Source: Orbilia blumenaviensis (lineage: Eukaryota; Ascomycota; Orbiliomycetes; Orbiliales; Orbiliaceae). From it: 64,000 nt of DNA. The notes below the pieces were generated by a model. The model was not told the origin of the DNA. It searched no databases and saw only the letters and a list, made by a program, of their open reading frames with translations. Within the stretch, counting starts at the first letter, position 1. The number at the start of each line of letters is the position of its first letter. Made by a program: the position numbers and the translations under genes. Of the stretch, positions 13,444 through 31,398 are shown piece after piece. The DNA is taken from the NCBI GenBank assembly GCA_036872755.1, contig JAVHNS010000018.1, forward strand, positions 850,145-914,144, written 5' to 3'.

Positions 13444-14408
13444 TCATATACACGGTTTCTATAGCCAATCTATCTGATATATCTTCGATATCTAATTTCT
13501 TTTCCATTTTTTATATTTAATATATTCTCCGATCTTTCTACCATATTCCTTAGTACAACTATTCACGTCTTCGGAGACAAATTTCCTCAGATTTTCAATT
13601 CTGAAACCTTCGTTTCTTTTTCTTTCTTTATCTCTTCCTTCAAATTACCGCCCTTTTTCTTTTACTTATTTTGCTCAGGTTCCACGACCTTTATTTTTAG
13701 TACCCAAGCCCCACATTCCGAGTATGAAGCCATTTCCTTATTTCATCTCTCTATATTCTTTGATCTCCTTTCTTTTCATTTTATGAATATATATATATAT
13801 ATCTATGTATGTAGATGGTTCTACTTCTTTGTTATGAAAAAAAAAAAAAAGCAAAGCAAAGTTACGCAATTGCACAAGAACTGTTCTAAAGCCTCTTCCC
13901 ACGAACTTGTCGCAAGCGTCCTTCTTCAGCGAATGGCATTCGTACACGGTTCTTCATTCTTCTCCTTTTATTTTGTTTCCTCTTTTCTTTTTATTTTCAA
14001 TTTTAGCCGAGAAATACAAATAATGGGGTTGGAATAATCATATGGGTCCACGCGTAACGTATTAGAACAGGCTTAGGGCAGGTAGTTAGTATCACTACAA
14101 TGGAAAGAAAGATTGCTCACTGCCCTTACTGATAACAACAGCGTGGGCTAAAGTGGAGGTTTGTTTTGACTTCTTCGAGTCTTTATCTTACAAAAGGTAC
14201 AGGAGTCTTTTATGCGGACATGAGTGGTAAGACAGACATGGACATGCTGTCAAAAAAAAAAGAAAACAGAAAAGTAAGAAAGAGCAAAAAAAAAAAAGGG
14301 AAAGCATATAATAAAATCCAAGATCCCTGTTTCCCCTCAAATATTATATTGTACAAAGGTGATAAAAGGCGAAGGCCTAGATGTAATCCAAGCTATCGTT
14401 GTGTTCAT
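13444..14408. other. Convergent 3' region of the RasGAP and Rat1 genes
   Basis: The two genes point at each other here, so the region should hold both 3' UTRs and terminators. It is T/A-rich, with a TA microsatellite at about 13790-13802 and poly-A runs near 13839 and 14285. Frames such as 14166-14543 (+) are low complexity and partly antisense to the Gly-rich end of Rat1. No gene is supported. Confidence 0.6.
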
Positions 14409-17400
14409 CTAGCCCATCCAACTATTATTGCCCCGGTTATAAGAACCACCGCGGCCACCTTGTCCGTACCCTCCACCTCCTTGATATCCACCTCTACGGT
14501 CCTGCTGTGGAGGACGGGAGTCATATGGTCGGCGGTCAAATGAGTTATTGTTGTTGTAATCACGACGTTCACCTCCACCGCCGCGTTCGTAGGAGCTTCT
14601 TCGATCGTCACGGTACCCTTCATTCCCACCCCCACCTCCTCCGTACCCGTTCCTGTCGTTATAAGAGCGATCGTAACCACCACCTCCCCCTTGGTACCCG
14701 CCACCACCCTGTCGGTTATAATTTTGTGGATTATTGTACCCCTGGTTGTTCCCGTATGATTGATAACCCGAACCACCGCCACTGTACTGTCCGTTTCCGT
14801 AACCTTGCTGGGGTTGTTGGTATCCTTGACCGTACCTGAAGTCGAAGTTTTGGTTACCAGGTGGGGCCCAACCAGCTGGTAGGCTAGGACCCCTAACTCC
14901 AGAGGGAGGTACGATCGGACGATCGGATTGATGGCGCCCACCCCCACCCCTACCTCTGCCTGAGTGTGACCTATCAAGATAGCCGCCTCCATATCTTCCA
15001 CCGTTGCCTTGCTGTTTGTTTATAATGAAGTCTTTATCCGCTGTCGTCAAGGCCGGATTTTTCAACACGACACCACGAAGAAGCATTGATTTATGCAGAT
15101 GCTTCTTCTCGGGAAGCAAATAAATGACACTATTTTCTAATTAGTACGGGATATCGCGGCTGATGCAACTGGGGTTCTTACCTCATTGACTGGTCGTCCT
15201 CAATATCTCCATAGGTATCGGATTTGACGTTCGTGAAAGGGAATGAAACGCTGCTATGTGGTATAAAGGTTGGGTCTTTCCTCACCCCACCGGAGAGTCC
15301 TTCGCTCAATCGCGGATCGAGCTCAAAGTCGCCATCAATCGCCCGCTTAGAGAAAAAGTGGCAGGCCAGCTCATCGTAAAGGGGGTGGGATTCAGAAAAC
15401 AGCAGCAACTCATTTCCCATTTCGTTGCGCTCCTTCTCTTCGGCCGGGATCTGAGGATATATCTTATTCATCGCGTCTAGCAAACGAGTTTCGTCAATGA
15501 ATGGGAGGATGGCAACACCCTGCCAAGCAAACTTCTTCCCATTCAGGTCAATGGGGAAGTCCTCAGGGTAGAAGTCTATGATCTCGGAATCCTCCTCTGT
15601 CATCAGTGGCCAGAAAGCCTTGGGAATATTGTGTTTACTAGCAGCGGGCAAGACGCCCATCAGCTGCTCAAACGGTTTAAATGGTTGGCCAAGCGTAAAC
15701 TCCATCTTGAGCTCCCCAATGTTTTCGAAATCTTGGGCGAATGGTGCATAGTGGTACGGATAATACCAGGTCCACGAAGGACAGCCTTGGAAGTAGTACA
15801 GCAAAACCCAGCAGAGCCCCTCCACGTAGGCGTTGGCGACCTCCCTTCGGAAATTGGTATCAGAGGGGGGGCGGCCGAACTTTTGCTCGTAGTACCGGTC
15901 CCGATAGCCAGGTTCCCAAAGTTTGACTGTATCCGTATTTTCTTCTCCGGGTGCGGCCCCAGTTGGGGTCTGGTTTCCTGAATCTGCTTGCATTGTTTCC
16001 AGTTTCCGCTTCCCAAGGACCGATGGATGATCAGCCTCCTGTTGCGGCTCAGGCTCAGGCCCGGCTTCGGCTCCGGCTTCGGCTTCGGCTTCGGCTTCGG
16101 CTTCGGCTTCGGCTTCGGCTGATGGTTCGGGAGCCGAAGAAGTTGTAGGCGCCGTATTTTGTAGCATCTGGGCTTTTAAAGCCGCAGCTGCGCTCTTGTT
16201 AGCATAGTTTGCCGTCCTAATTTCTGCCCTGTTGACAACAACATCATGGTTGAGTTTCTTAGTCTTTTCAGAATGGTCATTCGGTGCAAAAAGAGGAATG
16301 TTGGCTGGGTGCGCAGTTGGTATACGCTCGTTCTTGCCCCGATGTATAGGGAGCTTGTCGGTTCCAGAATTGCCGCTGGCCTCCTCTTGTAGTTTTCTTC
16401 GTTTAGCATTCGCCTCCCTTCTTTCTTCAACTTGGCGGCGCTTCCTAAATATCGCATCCTCTTGTTTTGCTAGTCCATCGAGAATTAGTTGCGCTCTGTC
16501 AAGATGAACATTGCCATCAGTTGTAACAAATCCCTTCATTGCCGCCAGGTTCTCCCTCCAAATTGACGTAAGTGTGTCGATACCCGCGTCTCTGATTTCC
16601 AAACTTGGGAAGTGGGGCAAGAAGTCATTCCCAACAAAGAAACAAAGGAATACCCAGTCATCTATTGCTCTCTCAAGATCCCACTGGAACGAGAGGCCTG
16701 CGACATGCAATTCCACAGCTAAGTACTCTCTCAGAACGCCAACATCTAGCCAAATAAATGGTTTCCGCGGGTTCGCCTTCGATTTCTCGTCAAACTCGCC
16801 TTCCTTTTCCTTTGCTTTCCCAGTACATTCTTCCGCTCTATGGCCTTTCTGATTGCAGATCCTACACACCCGAGGTTTAGAATCCTGGGCGAAGACATCT
16901 TCTCGGAGAACTCTAAAATGGGGTTCGTGGGTCGCAAGACCCAACATGATTAAATCTGCATCAAGCCCGTAGATAACGTGTCTCGTATTTGGATCATGTT
17001 CTGGATGTGATCTCTGACTCCTCACAAATTCCATGATCTTGTGTTCACCTTCGCCAGGGACGGAAGAATCTGATATTATAACTTTCAACTAGCGATGAAA
17101 CTGTTAACTTGATGCCCGTTTTGAATATGCAAAAGTTGTAACTGTACCTTTGCCCAACCAGGGTCGCTATTCAGCTTGTACGCAACCCAGTATTTAAGAG
17201 CAATTGATAAGATGTCCATAAATGGTGTCCCGGGAGTAATAGCATTGCTGTCCCAGCCTTTCTTTTGGAGATTGGTATCAATATCTGTACCCTTGGAAGC
17301 TAGCAGTTTTACGAATTCTGCCACTTGTTCCTCCTTTTCCTTCGCTTCTTGGGCGGATCGGAATCGCCTAGATCGCTGCTGATTCATCTTGGCACGGGGA

Positions 17401-17835
17401 GCGACACCGTCGACGGCCATCATGAGGAGCTTGCGCGGTCTAACCATTGCAACCACCCTTTCCGTATACCTAAATACCTCCAGCATCATTTCTTGTTCGG
17501 TTTCTGGTGGAGGACGGTCTTCGGGATGTGAACAAGGGTGGACAATTCCGTTCATATCGAGGTAAAGATTGTCGAGTTCCTATGGGATAGTTAGACTGTA
17601 ACGCATCAATCACCGAGATACGATTTATTATCCTCGCATACCTCGCCATTCGGGTTCGGTCCCGTGGTATCAACCGGAATTTCTTGGCCATCGATTTCTT
17701 GCGGTAAGGCTTCTAATACTGGGCTGATGATCTTTGGGTACTTTTGCGAAAGCCATCGGAAGAATGCTGGAACACTATACAAGAACAGTCTTTAGCGGGG
17801 TGGCTTTATCGAGTCTAGACAGATACATACCCCAT
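14409..17835 (-). CDS. 5'-3' exoribonuclease 2 (Rat1/Xrn2)
   Basis: Nuclear 5'-3' exonuclease that acts in RNA polymerase II termination and in rRNA and snoRNA processing. Five exons are inferred, in transcript order: 17835-17831 (ATGGG only), 17774-17642, 17579-17148, 17088-15182 and 15129-14409. Together they give 1,065 residues, the usual size for fungal Rat1. The N-terminus reads [18 protein letters not shown]. Conserved nuclease blocks follow: [36 protein letters not shown] across an exon join, [18 protein letters not shown] and [21 protein letters not shown] zinc knuckle ([14 protein letters not shown]) lies near 265, a feature of the Rat1/Xrn2 branch. An Ala/Glu dipeptide run sits near 513-533, and the last about 170 residues are Gly/Tyr/Arg-rich with RGG-like pieces. 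Neighbours are unrelated in function. Confidence 0.96.
16062..16120 (-). repeat. GGCTTC hexanucleotide repeat coding for (Glu-Ala)n in Rat1
   Basis: About ten near-perfect GGCTTC units on the + strand, read as GAAGCC on the coding strand, give an alternating Glu-Ala tract in the linker between the two conserved nuclease regions. Because the unit is 6 bp, length changes keep the frame, so this is a likely length polymorphism. Confidence 0.9.
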
Positions 17836-18926
17836 GGTAGCTTCCCTTTATGGACCACGCAGGTCCGTGGTAATGGTGTCGAGAAGAAGAACTAAAGAGA
17901 GTCGAGCAGAAAGGCGCTGGCTTCAAGAGAAGCTTTTGCATCAGGTACCATGATCAGACGACAGTAAATGCAAGGGATGCAATGACGGGTAAGGTGGTTG
18001 CAGTGACATCGAAGACATCGTGAATGTGGATGGGTAGCGTGTCCTTGGGCGCCTGTAAAACCCGAGGGAGAAGGATGAGAACAAGATCCACGGTGAAACC
18101 GAAAAATTGTTTTCGTTCTTTATCTCCTCCCAGCTCCTCCGCGTTTTCTTCTTCTCTCCCTTCCTATTCCCGGTCGCTGTCGCCGCTCTGTTGATGATAT
18201 CCGGCGAAACGCTTCGAGTTTTTGCGAGGAAGGAAAGAATACGCGCGAAGGGTGACAGGCGAACACTTGGGTCAAGGAGACTTACCTTGGAGAATCTGCC
18301 AAATATGTCCCTTCGGTAATACACGCGATGAGGCTTCGTGGCCGAAGTTGTGCCGATTTAACGAAGGAGGGATAGAACGGCGGTGCTGCTGCTGATGTGC
18401 TCGTTCACAATGATGGTGACGAAAGGTTGGTGATGAGATGGAGGTTGATGGGTCTTGCTCAGGCGGCAGCTTTGGCTTTGAACATTTTTCGGGCGAAAAG
18501 CCGAACCCAATAAAAGCCACACCAAGCACAAGCTCAGAAGCAGCAAGGAAGGCCCCGACACGCCAGCATCCACCGTCATTACTCGAGAGCACACCCACAT
18601 TCACATCCATCTACGAGACATGAATATATAGCCACAACCGTCGCCCTTGCCATTGGCATAACAATTCAAACTTTGCTTTCGGGGAACATATCTACATAAG
18701 TAAATACCTAGGTACCTAGGTATGCATTTTCCTCACTAGTTACGGTCCCAAACAAGCAGCTGCTCACAGACCGCGAACTAGATCCCAAGGACACTGGTCC
18801 CATAGGCTGCACCGTCAGCTTGCCGTCGCATACCAACCGCACAGATTTAGGGCTGCCTTTCAAGCCGTTCTCAGTTGCGAATCGATATTAAAGGCTGCTT
18901 CGGGCTAAGCATGCCACACGACAGAA
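17836..18926. promoter_or_regulatory. Divergent promoter region of Rat1 and Uso1
   Basis: The two genes start at 17835 (-) and 18927 (+), so this 1.1 kb contains both promoters and leaders. It includes an AT-rich palindromic run CTAGGTACCTAG at 18708-18719. Frames up to 127 codons are present but show no family features and are not conserved-looking; I call no gene. Confidence 0.5.
17892..17951 (-). other. Short upstream ORF in the Rat1 leader
   Basis: On the minus strand an ATG at 17951 opens a 19-codon frame (starts MVPDAKASLEAS) that stops at 17892, 57 bases before the Rat1 ATG. If the leader begins upstream and is not spliced here, this uORF would be met first by scanning ribosomes. A possible leader intron (donor near 18287, acceptor at the TTTAG that overlaps the stop) could remove it. 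Its use is not known. Confidence 0.35.
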
Positions 18927-21900
18927 ATGTTCTCAGGAATCCTAGCCAACCAAGCGCCGCCTAAGCAAACGGCGGCGGCGACAATTGCTACATTATGCGA
19001 CCGATTGCTTCATGCTACCTTGCTAGAAGACCGCAGAGCTGCAGTCCAAGGACTCCGAAGCTTTACTAGGGAATACAGGGAATCTGTTGCATCAGGGGGG
19101 CTACGGGGTCTTATTGGAACTCTTGCAAAAGACATCGATGATGTTGATACTGTCAAGGTCGTTCTTGAAACCCTTATCAATCTATTCGCCAGCGATAGTC
19201 AGAACGTATGTGCTTTGTCTCTTATCATATCGCCTTATTACTGCTATCCTAACATCTATTATGTCTGCGCAGTCCGATACGCCCGACGACATCGCGCTTT
19301 GGCTCACAGACGAGTTCACACAGGTAAAGCATTCGTAACCCGCGCAAAGACAGGCATCATCTCTTTGGTCTATTCTAAACAAATCGTAAATAGAAACAAG
19401 AAAACATAAACCTTCTTATTGACCTACTGGACAAGAGCGACTTCTACGAACGCCTTTATGCTCTGAGAATCTTGGTCGCCCTCCTCAAGAACAGGCCAGA
19501 CAGGGCCCGTGATTGCATTTACACGGCCCCGGCAGGGATCGAAAGACTTATTGCGACCTTGGAGGATGGAAGAGAGATAATCAGAAACGGTAAGAGTCAC
19601 CAATGCCTATCCGTCGCCGGTTTATAGGGCTCCCAATGTTGAATTTGTTGTCTCTGATAGTCCGTATATATGCAGAGGGGGTCCAACTTTTGATCGCCCT
19701 CACAGAAGATCATGTGGAAATCCAGAAGCTTGTTGGTAACTTGGGCGCCTTCGAAAAGACTTTCAAAATAATTGCTCTCGAAGGAGGGTTGGCTGGAGGG
19801 TATTTAGTCCAAGACTGTCTTCGACTCCTCACAAATCTTCTCGCCTTCAACGTCTCAAATCAAAACTATTTCCGAGAGACGAGCGTACCCGAGTTAGTTA
19901 AATTATTCGGAAATGATTTGACTGCTCATGGTGGGCCCCCGGAGGGCTCGATTAAGAACATTGTCAACCTTCTTAATCTATGCAAAGTGTTCGTCACATT
20001 TGCTGGCCTTGCGACAGAAAGAAACCAGGTTCGTCTTGAAATTCAATATTATTTCTAGGCTTGAGGCTTATTCACATCTCGCTAGAGCACTTTCTGGAAG
20101 GCGAAACTGACCCGTAGAGTCATTGACCTGGCCTTTTCTCCAGTATTGGGACCTGATATCAGGGCAGAGGTAAACAGACATCCCCATTTTCGGCAAGAAT
20201 TGTCCCCCAGCGTCCAATAATATGCTGAACCTTTCCTCCGATAAACGAAGCTAGGCTCTCTCCACGATCGGTGATATGATCCGTGGCAATCCCATTATAC
20301 AAGAAGGCTTTGCGATGGAGCAAGTCAATGCCTTGACGCTCCCGGGTTACGCTAGCTGGGAGCCTACCGCAAAGGGGGAGGAGCCTACTGCTTATATCAT
20401 AGACGCCTTATTAGATCTGGCGTTATTAGACAGTAACTTCTCGGCTTTCAATCTTAGAATGGCAGCAGTCAGCTGCATTGAGGTATGGTTTGGTGTGGTT
20501 CAATGAATATGTGTACTCCAAACTAAAGAGCCCACAGGGTTACGTATCGAACAACCCGCCAACCCTTCTGCATTTCTTAGACAGAGCAGTAATGGGGTTT
20601 GCCAGCGGTGAAGGTCGGTTCCCCTCTCCCACATAAATTTAAAGGATTCCAAACTGATAGCTGCCAGATGAAACGGCCAATATATTCAATGCTCTGATAG
20701 AATTGGACAGCGATTCCCGAGCTGACCCTTACCGGACTTGGTTTTCTGGAGCTATTTTTATGACTCTCATATCCGATAACCAGGAAGCCCGCGATGTTGC
20801 CATGAAACTTACAAGCGGTGATGTAGAATCGGGGGAAGAAGTCGTTACTGCTATACAGACGTTTTCAGGGAATCTAGTAGCTGCATTGGACCATAGCCTG
20901 GACCCAAGAATATCATTAACCTTCTTGATGGCTCTGTCTATCTGGCTATATGAGAATCCACTGGCTGTCAACGATTTCCTGAGTGAGGGTGCAACGATTG
21001 AAAGTTTGTTAAGAATAGTCAATGACCAAGGCAACAAAGATGTTCTCTTACAGGGCATGTGCACGTTCTTGATTGGAGTGGTATATGAATTCAGTAGCGC
21101 AGATTCACCTTTATCCCGGTAGGTTTCCGAGTCCTCCCGTTCAATAAACGATTCAAATGCTAACAATATTGAAGTGATGCTCTCAAAGACCGCATTGTGG
21201 CGCGGATAAAAAAAGATCAATACTTCTACAAACTCCATAAATTCAGGCAACACCCCACAGTTCGGGATTTCGAGGTTACGGCGAATCAACCCCATGGGAA
21301 GGGGCTCCCCAATGTGTACTTTACGAGTGGTTTTATGGAATTCTTCAAGGACAATTACAGTACGCCCAACCATAATAGCCGTCTATATTTTTTTGAGGGC
21401 ATAACTTAATTTTCACCAATGCAGGTCATATCTTACGATCATATCCTGGAGAACCATTAGCACATCATGGTAAGCGATCTTCTTGAGATCACGCCCTATC
21501 CACAGTATATTCTTTGAATATCTTTTTTTTATAGCTAAAGTTACTATTGCTAATACTCCTCCCGTAGTGAATGGTACGCCCAACACCGGGTCTATGGAGT
21601 TGCTCCGAACTGCAACTACGCAACTGGAAGCCAAGGAGGAGGAACTCATTGCTTTGCAAGATGCCCATACGAAGCTTAAGCACCAGTTAGCTCAGGAACA
21701 GGAGGATTCCAGGCGCTTCAAGGATCTAACAGTTCAGAGGATTAAAGAGGTTGCCGCTCGTGAAATTGCCAGTGCGAGGGATGAGGCGCAAAGTATACAG
21801 GAACAGGCGGAGGCCGACATAGCAGCGGAACGGGAGGCGCACCGGTCCGAAATGCAAGAAGTTACCCTAAGGACGGACGCCGCGTTAAGAGAATCCCGAG

Positions 21901-22679
21901 CAGCCACTGACAAAGTGATGAAAGAAACCTCCGCTATAATCACGAACCTAGAGGGGCGTATCTCCCAGCTCGAAAAAGAAATCAGCGCCCTTCGGAATGA
22001 AAAGGCTACCCTGGTCTCTCATCATGAACAGCAACTGAGTACCCTACAGGAAGAGAAGGCAAGCCATGTCTCGCATCTCGAACAAGAGTTGGAAAATATG
22101 CGCAATAAATTCAAGGCCCATGTGTCACAACTCGAACAAAGGCTCGATATTCTAGAAGGCGAAAAAGACAACCTAGAAAAACAGAACAACGGCATGAAGA
22201 ATACGATACTAAAATTGGAGTCCCAACTGAACGACCAATTTGACAACTCGAAGAAACAGCAGTCACGCCATGAATCGGAACTCGAAGTGCAAAGAAAATC
22301 TTCGGAAAAACAAATTGCAGACATCAAAAAAGAATTGGAAGCGCGACTACTAGCAGCTACTAAGTCTTCCGACAAATCAAGAAAACGCTACGAGAAGGCA
22401 GAATCCGAAATATTAAAGGTGAAGGAAGCAGCTGAAAAAAACCGGAAGGAGGCTGAGGAAAGCGCTGCAACCACACAAGGAGAGCTGGACGACCTCATGC
22501 TTGTAATGGCAGATCTTGAGGAAAATGTGAAGAAGTATAAGGTAGGTTGCAAAAACAGCACCCAATTCTACGGCGTTGTGGTACTAATCTCATGTCATCT
22601 GAAACAGCTCCGGTTAAAGAAGCTTGGCGAAGAAGTAACGGACGATGAGGGTGATGAGGACGAAGGTGAAGACGATTAG
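18927..22679 (+). CDS. Intracellular vesicle-tethering protein Uso1/p115
   Basis: Long tether that captures ER-derived COPII vesicles at the Golgi and works with Rab1/Ypt1 and SNAREs. Twelve exons are inferred: 18927-19205, 19273-19323, 19394-19589, 19676-20028, 20086-20169, 20255-20482, 20538-20613, 20668-21118, 21175-21359, 21425-21469, 21535-22541 and 22608-22679, giving 1,008 residues. The N-terminal ~655 residues form the armadillo-like globular head, with characteristic blocks such as NEGVQLLIALTEDHVEIQKL and CKVFVTFAGLATERNQ. Residues about 680-970 are heptad-rich coiled coil, all in the eleventh exon. The C-terminus is the acidic tail typical of p115 (EEVTDDEGDEDEGEDD). The least certain junction is the acceptor at 20085, chosen because it restores an in-frame segment (STFWKAKLTRRVIDLAFS) that fits the family. 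Confidence 0.93.
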
Positions 22680-28209
<5,530 letters not shown>

Positions 28210-29335
28210 TGGGGGTTGCACTTGAAAAAAGGAAATTGATTTCCTCGAGTTACTTCAGTATTCTATCATACTTTCGTGTTACCGACAAGCCACAATCATC
28301 GCCGGTTTGTTGAGAAAAAAATTTATACTCTATAGGACCGCTAGCATCTTCGAAAAGATAGATTCCCGTACCATAGTCTTGTATGACATCTATGTGATAA
28401 AGTGTGATCAAATAATCGAGGTATCCTTTTTTTTTTTTACTTGAACGAGATTTGTTCCTAAAACCTCGATTCTGGAGAGACCCACTATCCTAGAAAAGGA
28501 CATAATAATGACTACTCACATCACGCAAATGGAGGTAGCCGGAAAGGCCCGTAGATGGATGATGAAAGACTGATCGGAAGCCATCTGGTTAAGCCAGGCT
28601 CCCCTATTCCTTTTTATTAGAATTAAAAAAAGCTCGTAATTTGTTGCTTTCTTTGGACGGTCGTTAAACCAAAATAGCGTCATATCTTATCGTACATGTA
28701 CACCACCGTACAGCCTCGCGGAACCTGTCAACAAAAAGAAACCCCAACCAACCATAATAGAACACTCTTTCATAAAGTAATCTTTGCTTTCGCTGGCATC
28801 GCAAACTTGCAAAAATAAGACAAAAAAATACATAAAAAAATAGAAAAATGTTACTTTAAAAAACAACCTCCACCGACGCCATATATAGATTATAAAAATA
28901 ATAATGTGTAAATAAGAAAAGAAAAAATTTGAAAATATGAAATGCTTTCGAAGGGAACTTTTGCGGGCGTAAATGCGTTGACGATAAAGATAAACGCAAG
29001 CAGGCATGTCTTTTTGATCATGATGACGAATAAAGCCGATCGCAAGGCCGAAAACAAGAAACGAACGCCGCAGAAATGATGTCGAAGCGGCACTACTTCC
29101 AAAAAAAACAAACGTCGAAAAACCTGCGTTTTTTTTTAACCGACCCGGTGACGTCATGTGCGACCGCAGGGTGGGTTTTTCGTTATGCAGGGCACAGCTC
29201 GTTTGGGCCCGAAAAAGGAAACTTTCCCCATCCCACCTCTTTTTTGTGGTTTTCTTTTTTTGGGAGTAGGTATTACTGAATGATTGGACAATGCTTGACG
29301 ATAGCGGAATGTGGGTGTGTTGTCGTCACACAGCC
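28210..29335. other. Convergent 3' region of AROM and Rpn4-like genes
   Basis: About 1.1 kb between two genes that face each other. It contains AT-rich UTR-like sequence, many homopolymer runs and one perfect TGACGTCA palindrome. Minus-strand frames (for example 28687-29157) are Phe/Lys low complexity and look like chance. No gene or RNA is supported. Confidence 0.6.
29149..29156. promoter_or_regulatory. Perfect CRE palindrome TGACGTCA
   Basis: Exact 8-bp binding sequence of CREB/ATF-type bZIP factors (fungal AtfA/Atf1 class), lying in a 3' region rather than a known promoter. It may be chance, or may serve an unannotated antisense or noncoding transcript. Confidence 0.3.
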
Positions 29336-31398
29336 TTAATGGATGCCATGCTTCACCTATAATTTCATTTTTGTTAGTTTTGGATCCTAAGTACAGATTG
29401 TACGTTGTGGATGAGATGGCTTACCCTTCTGTGACGCACCAAGGCATCACTACGAGAGAAAAATTTGTCGTCGTCACATATTTCGCACCTCACTTTTGCC
29501 TTAGCGGTATTGTGGATGGTGTCTTCATGTCTTGTCAAGTCATAGGGTCGGGAGAAAACTGTGTTGCAGGGCTTTCCGGTCGATGGGTTGACTCTCATGC
29601 AACGATGGGGTCCTGGTTGCGCATTCCTGCAGGCAATAGCGGCTGCACTTGAGACGCTATTTCCCGAAGGAACTGATTTTCTGTGGGCCTCCCGTCTGTG
29701 CTTTTGCAATTTTGTGGAGGTTGTAAACCTCTGGCCGCAGCCAGAAAAAGTGCAGGTGTAGGTGCCGGTATTGGCCGATGTATCCAGTGGGCGTGTGACT
29801 GGATTTCTCTGCATCTCCTCTTTTAGATACACATCGCTTAGCGGGAGCGACTGAGGGCCAAGGGGGGTTGTATCTGTGTAGTAGTATGGGTTGGTAGCAA
29901 TCGTGTCGAAGGACGGCTGCTGCATGTACCCGAATCGAGGCACATCCAAATGTGACGAAACAGTCGAATTTGCCATGCTCGCTCGACGGCTTGTGGCCAT
30001 GCTTTGGAAATCATCCAAATCCGACCCGTCATGTGATGATGCGTGTAAGCTGCCACCGTTGCTGATTGAGTCATCCTGAGGTCCCATTACTCTGTTGCCT
30101 TGGATTTGTGGGAAAAGAGCCATCTGATTGTGCTGGCTCTCCGGTTCCTGGTATTCAAGAAGGGACTCCCTCGGAGAAATTGTTTTCGGTGCAGTTGACT
30201 GCCCGGTTTCTTTCTTCATCTGCTCTTGAAGGGCAAGTGCCATCGCCAACTGATTTTGGTCAATACCAAGAGGCATACTTGGGTGATTCGTTGGGTGGAA
30301 TGGCGAATTGTGGCGAAATGGAGACCGGTCTCGGCTACCCAGCTGTTGGGGCGAACCGGTCTGAGAGAATGCCTGCTGATGCTGTTGCTGTGCCTCGTGG
30401 AAGATTTGTGGGAAAGAATGCTTGGAATCAAGTGATTTCCTCTGAGGTGATGCCATTACACCTTGCGAGGCACTGTAGGTATCACGGGTCGGTTCCGGAT
30501 TGTACAGCTCATCCTGCACGGCATCCGAAATTGTCCGGCCCAGCTTGGGCATAGCGGAGTGCAAATCTGAAGCCGCTTGTAAGTACTGTTCAAGCCACAT
30601 ATTTATAGATAGATTTTGATCCTCACAAGTGGAAGGCCCGGAAGGATATCCGGAGTTTGCCTGGCGCTTAGTTGGGGAAAGCGCAGGAACATTTTCAACG
30701 GGTTCAACCTCGTTGTTCAGCTGTGGGGCTGTAGATCTCTGCCTTGATGCCGAGTTCTGGTTGTTAGAATATGACACCGGGCGAAGATATCTGGTATTTG
30801 TCTGCGGTTGACGCTGCTGTGGTGAGGAAACTTGTTGATCCTGGCCTAGCGTGTAGAAGTTGGATGTGGTATCCGGACCCGAGTAGCCACCCGAGTAATT
30901 CCCGTACATTGCAGACTGAGCGTAGTTTGAGTATGGGACGTCGTGAGGAACGATGATGGGGAACCCGCTTGGGGCGTAGCTGGTTAGAGCTGTGGGGTTT
31001 TCGGGTAAAGTGGATGATGAAGTTGCGATATCTATTGTGGTTCGTCCTTTGGTAGAGTTGGCAGCATTCACATCCTGGGCGACGGCCATCATCGCATCAT
31101 CAAACAGTGTGAAGTCTGTATTCGAGGCGGTATTTGGCATGTTCGTCGGCCGGGAAGGCGACGGCGAAGGAGTAGAATGAGAAGAAATAGTTGTGGCAAT
31201 CGTTGCAGGCGACACAGGCTCCGAAGCTCTCTGGAGAGAGATGTAAGGAGGAAGTGTTCTGGGGTTTGCCTGCGAAGTTGCACTTGTGGGTGACCTATAA
31301 AAAGCCTGGGAAGCCGGCTTGGTCTTTATCAGGTTGGAGGATGAATGATTGTAGTGGTCGTAATTCGAATAGGATGAAGGTTGGCTATAAGTCATCAT
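29336..31398 (-). CDS. Rpn4-like C2H2 zinc-finger transcription factor
   Basis: Likely the proteasome-gene activator Rpn4 or its filamentous-fungal counterpart. Exon 31398-29425 is followed by a 68-bp intron (29424-29357, with a CTAAC branch-type site) and a short last exon 29356-29336; the product is 664 residues. The N-terminal two thirds is Ser/Gln/Pro/Asn-rich and probably disordered. The C-terminus has a C2H2 finger (CTFSGCGQRF...HRREAH), then a longer-spaced unit with VNPSTGKPCNTVFSRPYDL and TRHEDTIH, which is typical of Rpn4, then a last finger with CEICDDDKFFSRSDALVRH. The start is the first in-frame ATG. The open frame continues upstream to 31446 without an ATG, so an additional 5' exon is possible. 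The call rests on the PYDLTRH finger; other C2H2 factors are less likely. Confidence 0.8.

Noticed and set aside
14405..15001. Long minus-strand frame parallel to the Rat1 tail
   Set aside because: Alternative frame of the Gly-rich repeat; the Rat1 frame joins the upstream exon correctly and gives the expected C-terminus.
28687..29157. 156-codon minus-strand frame between AROM and the Rpn4-like gene
   Set aside because: Phe/Lys-rich run from AT-rich UTR-like DNA; no family features.
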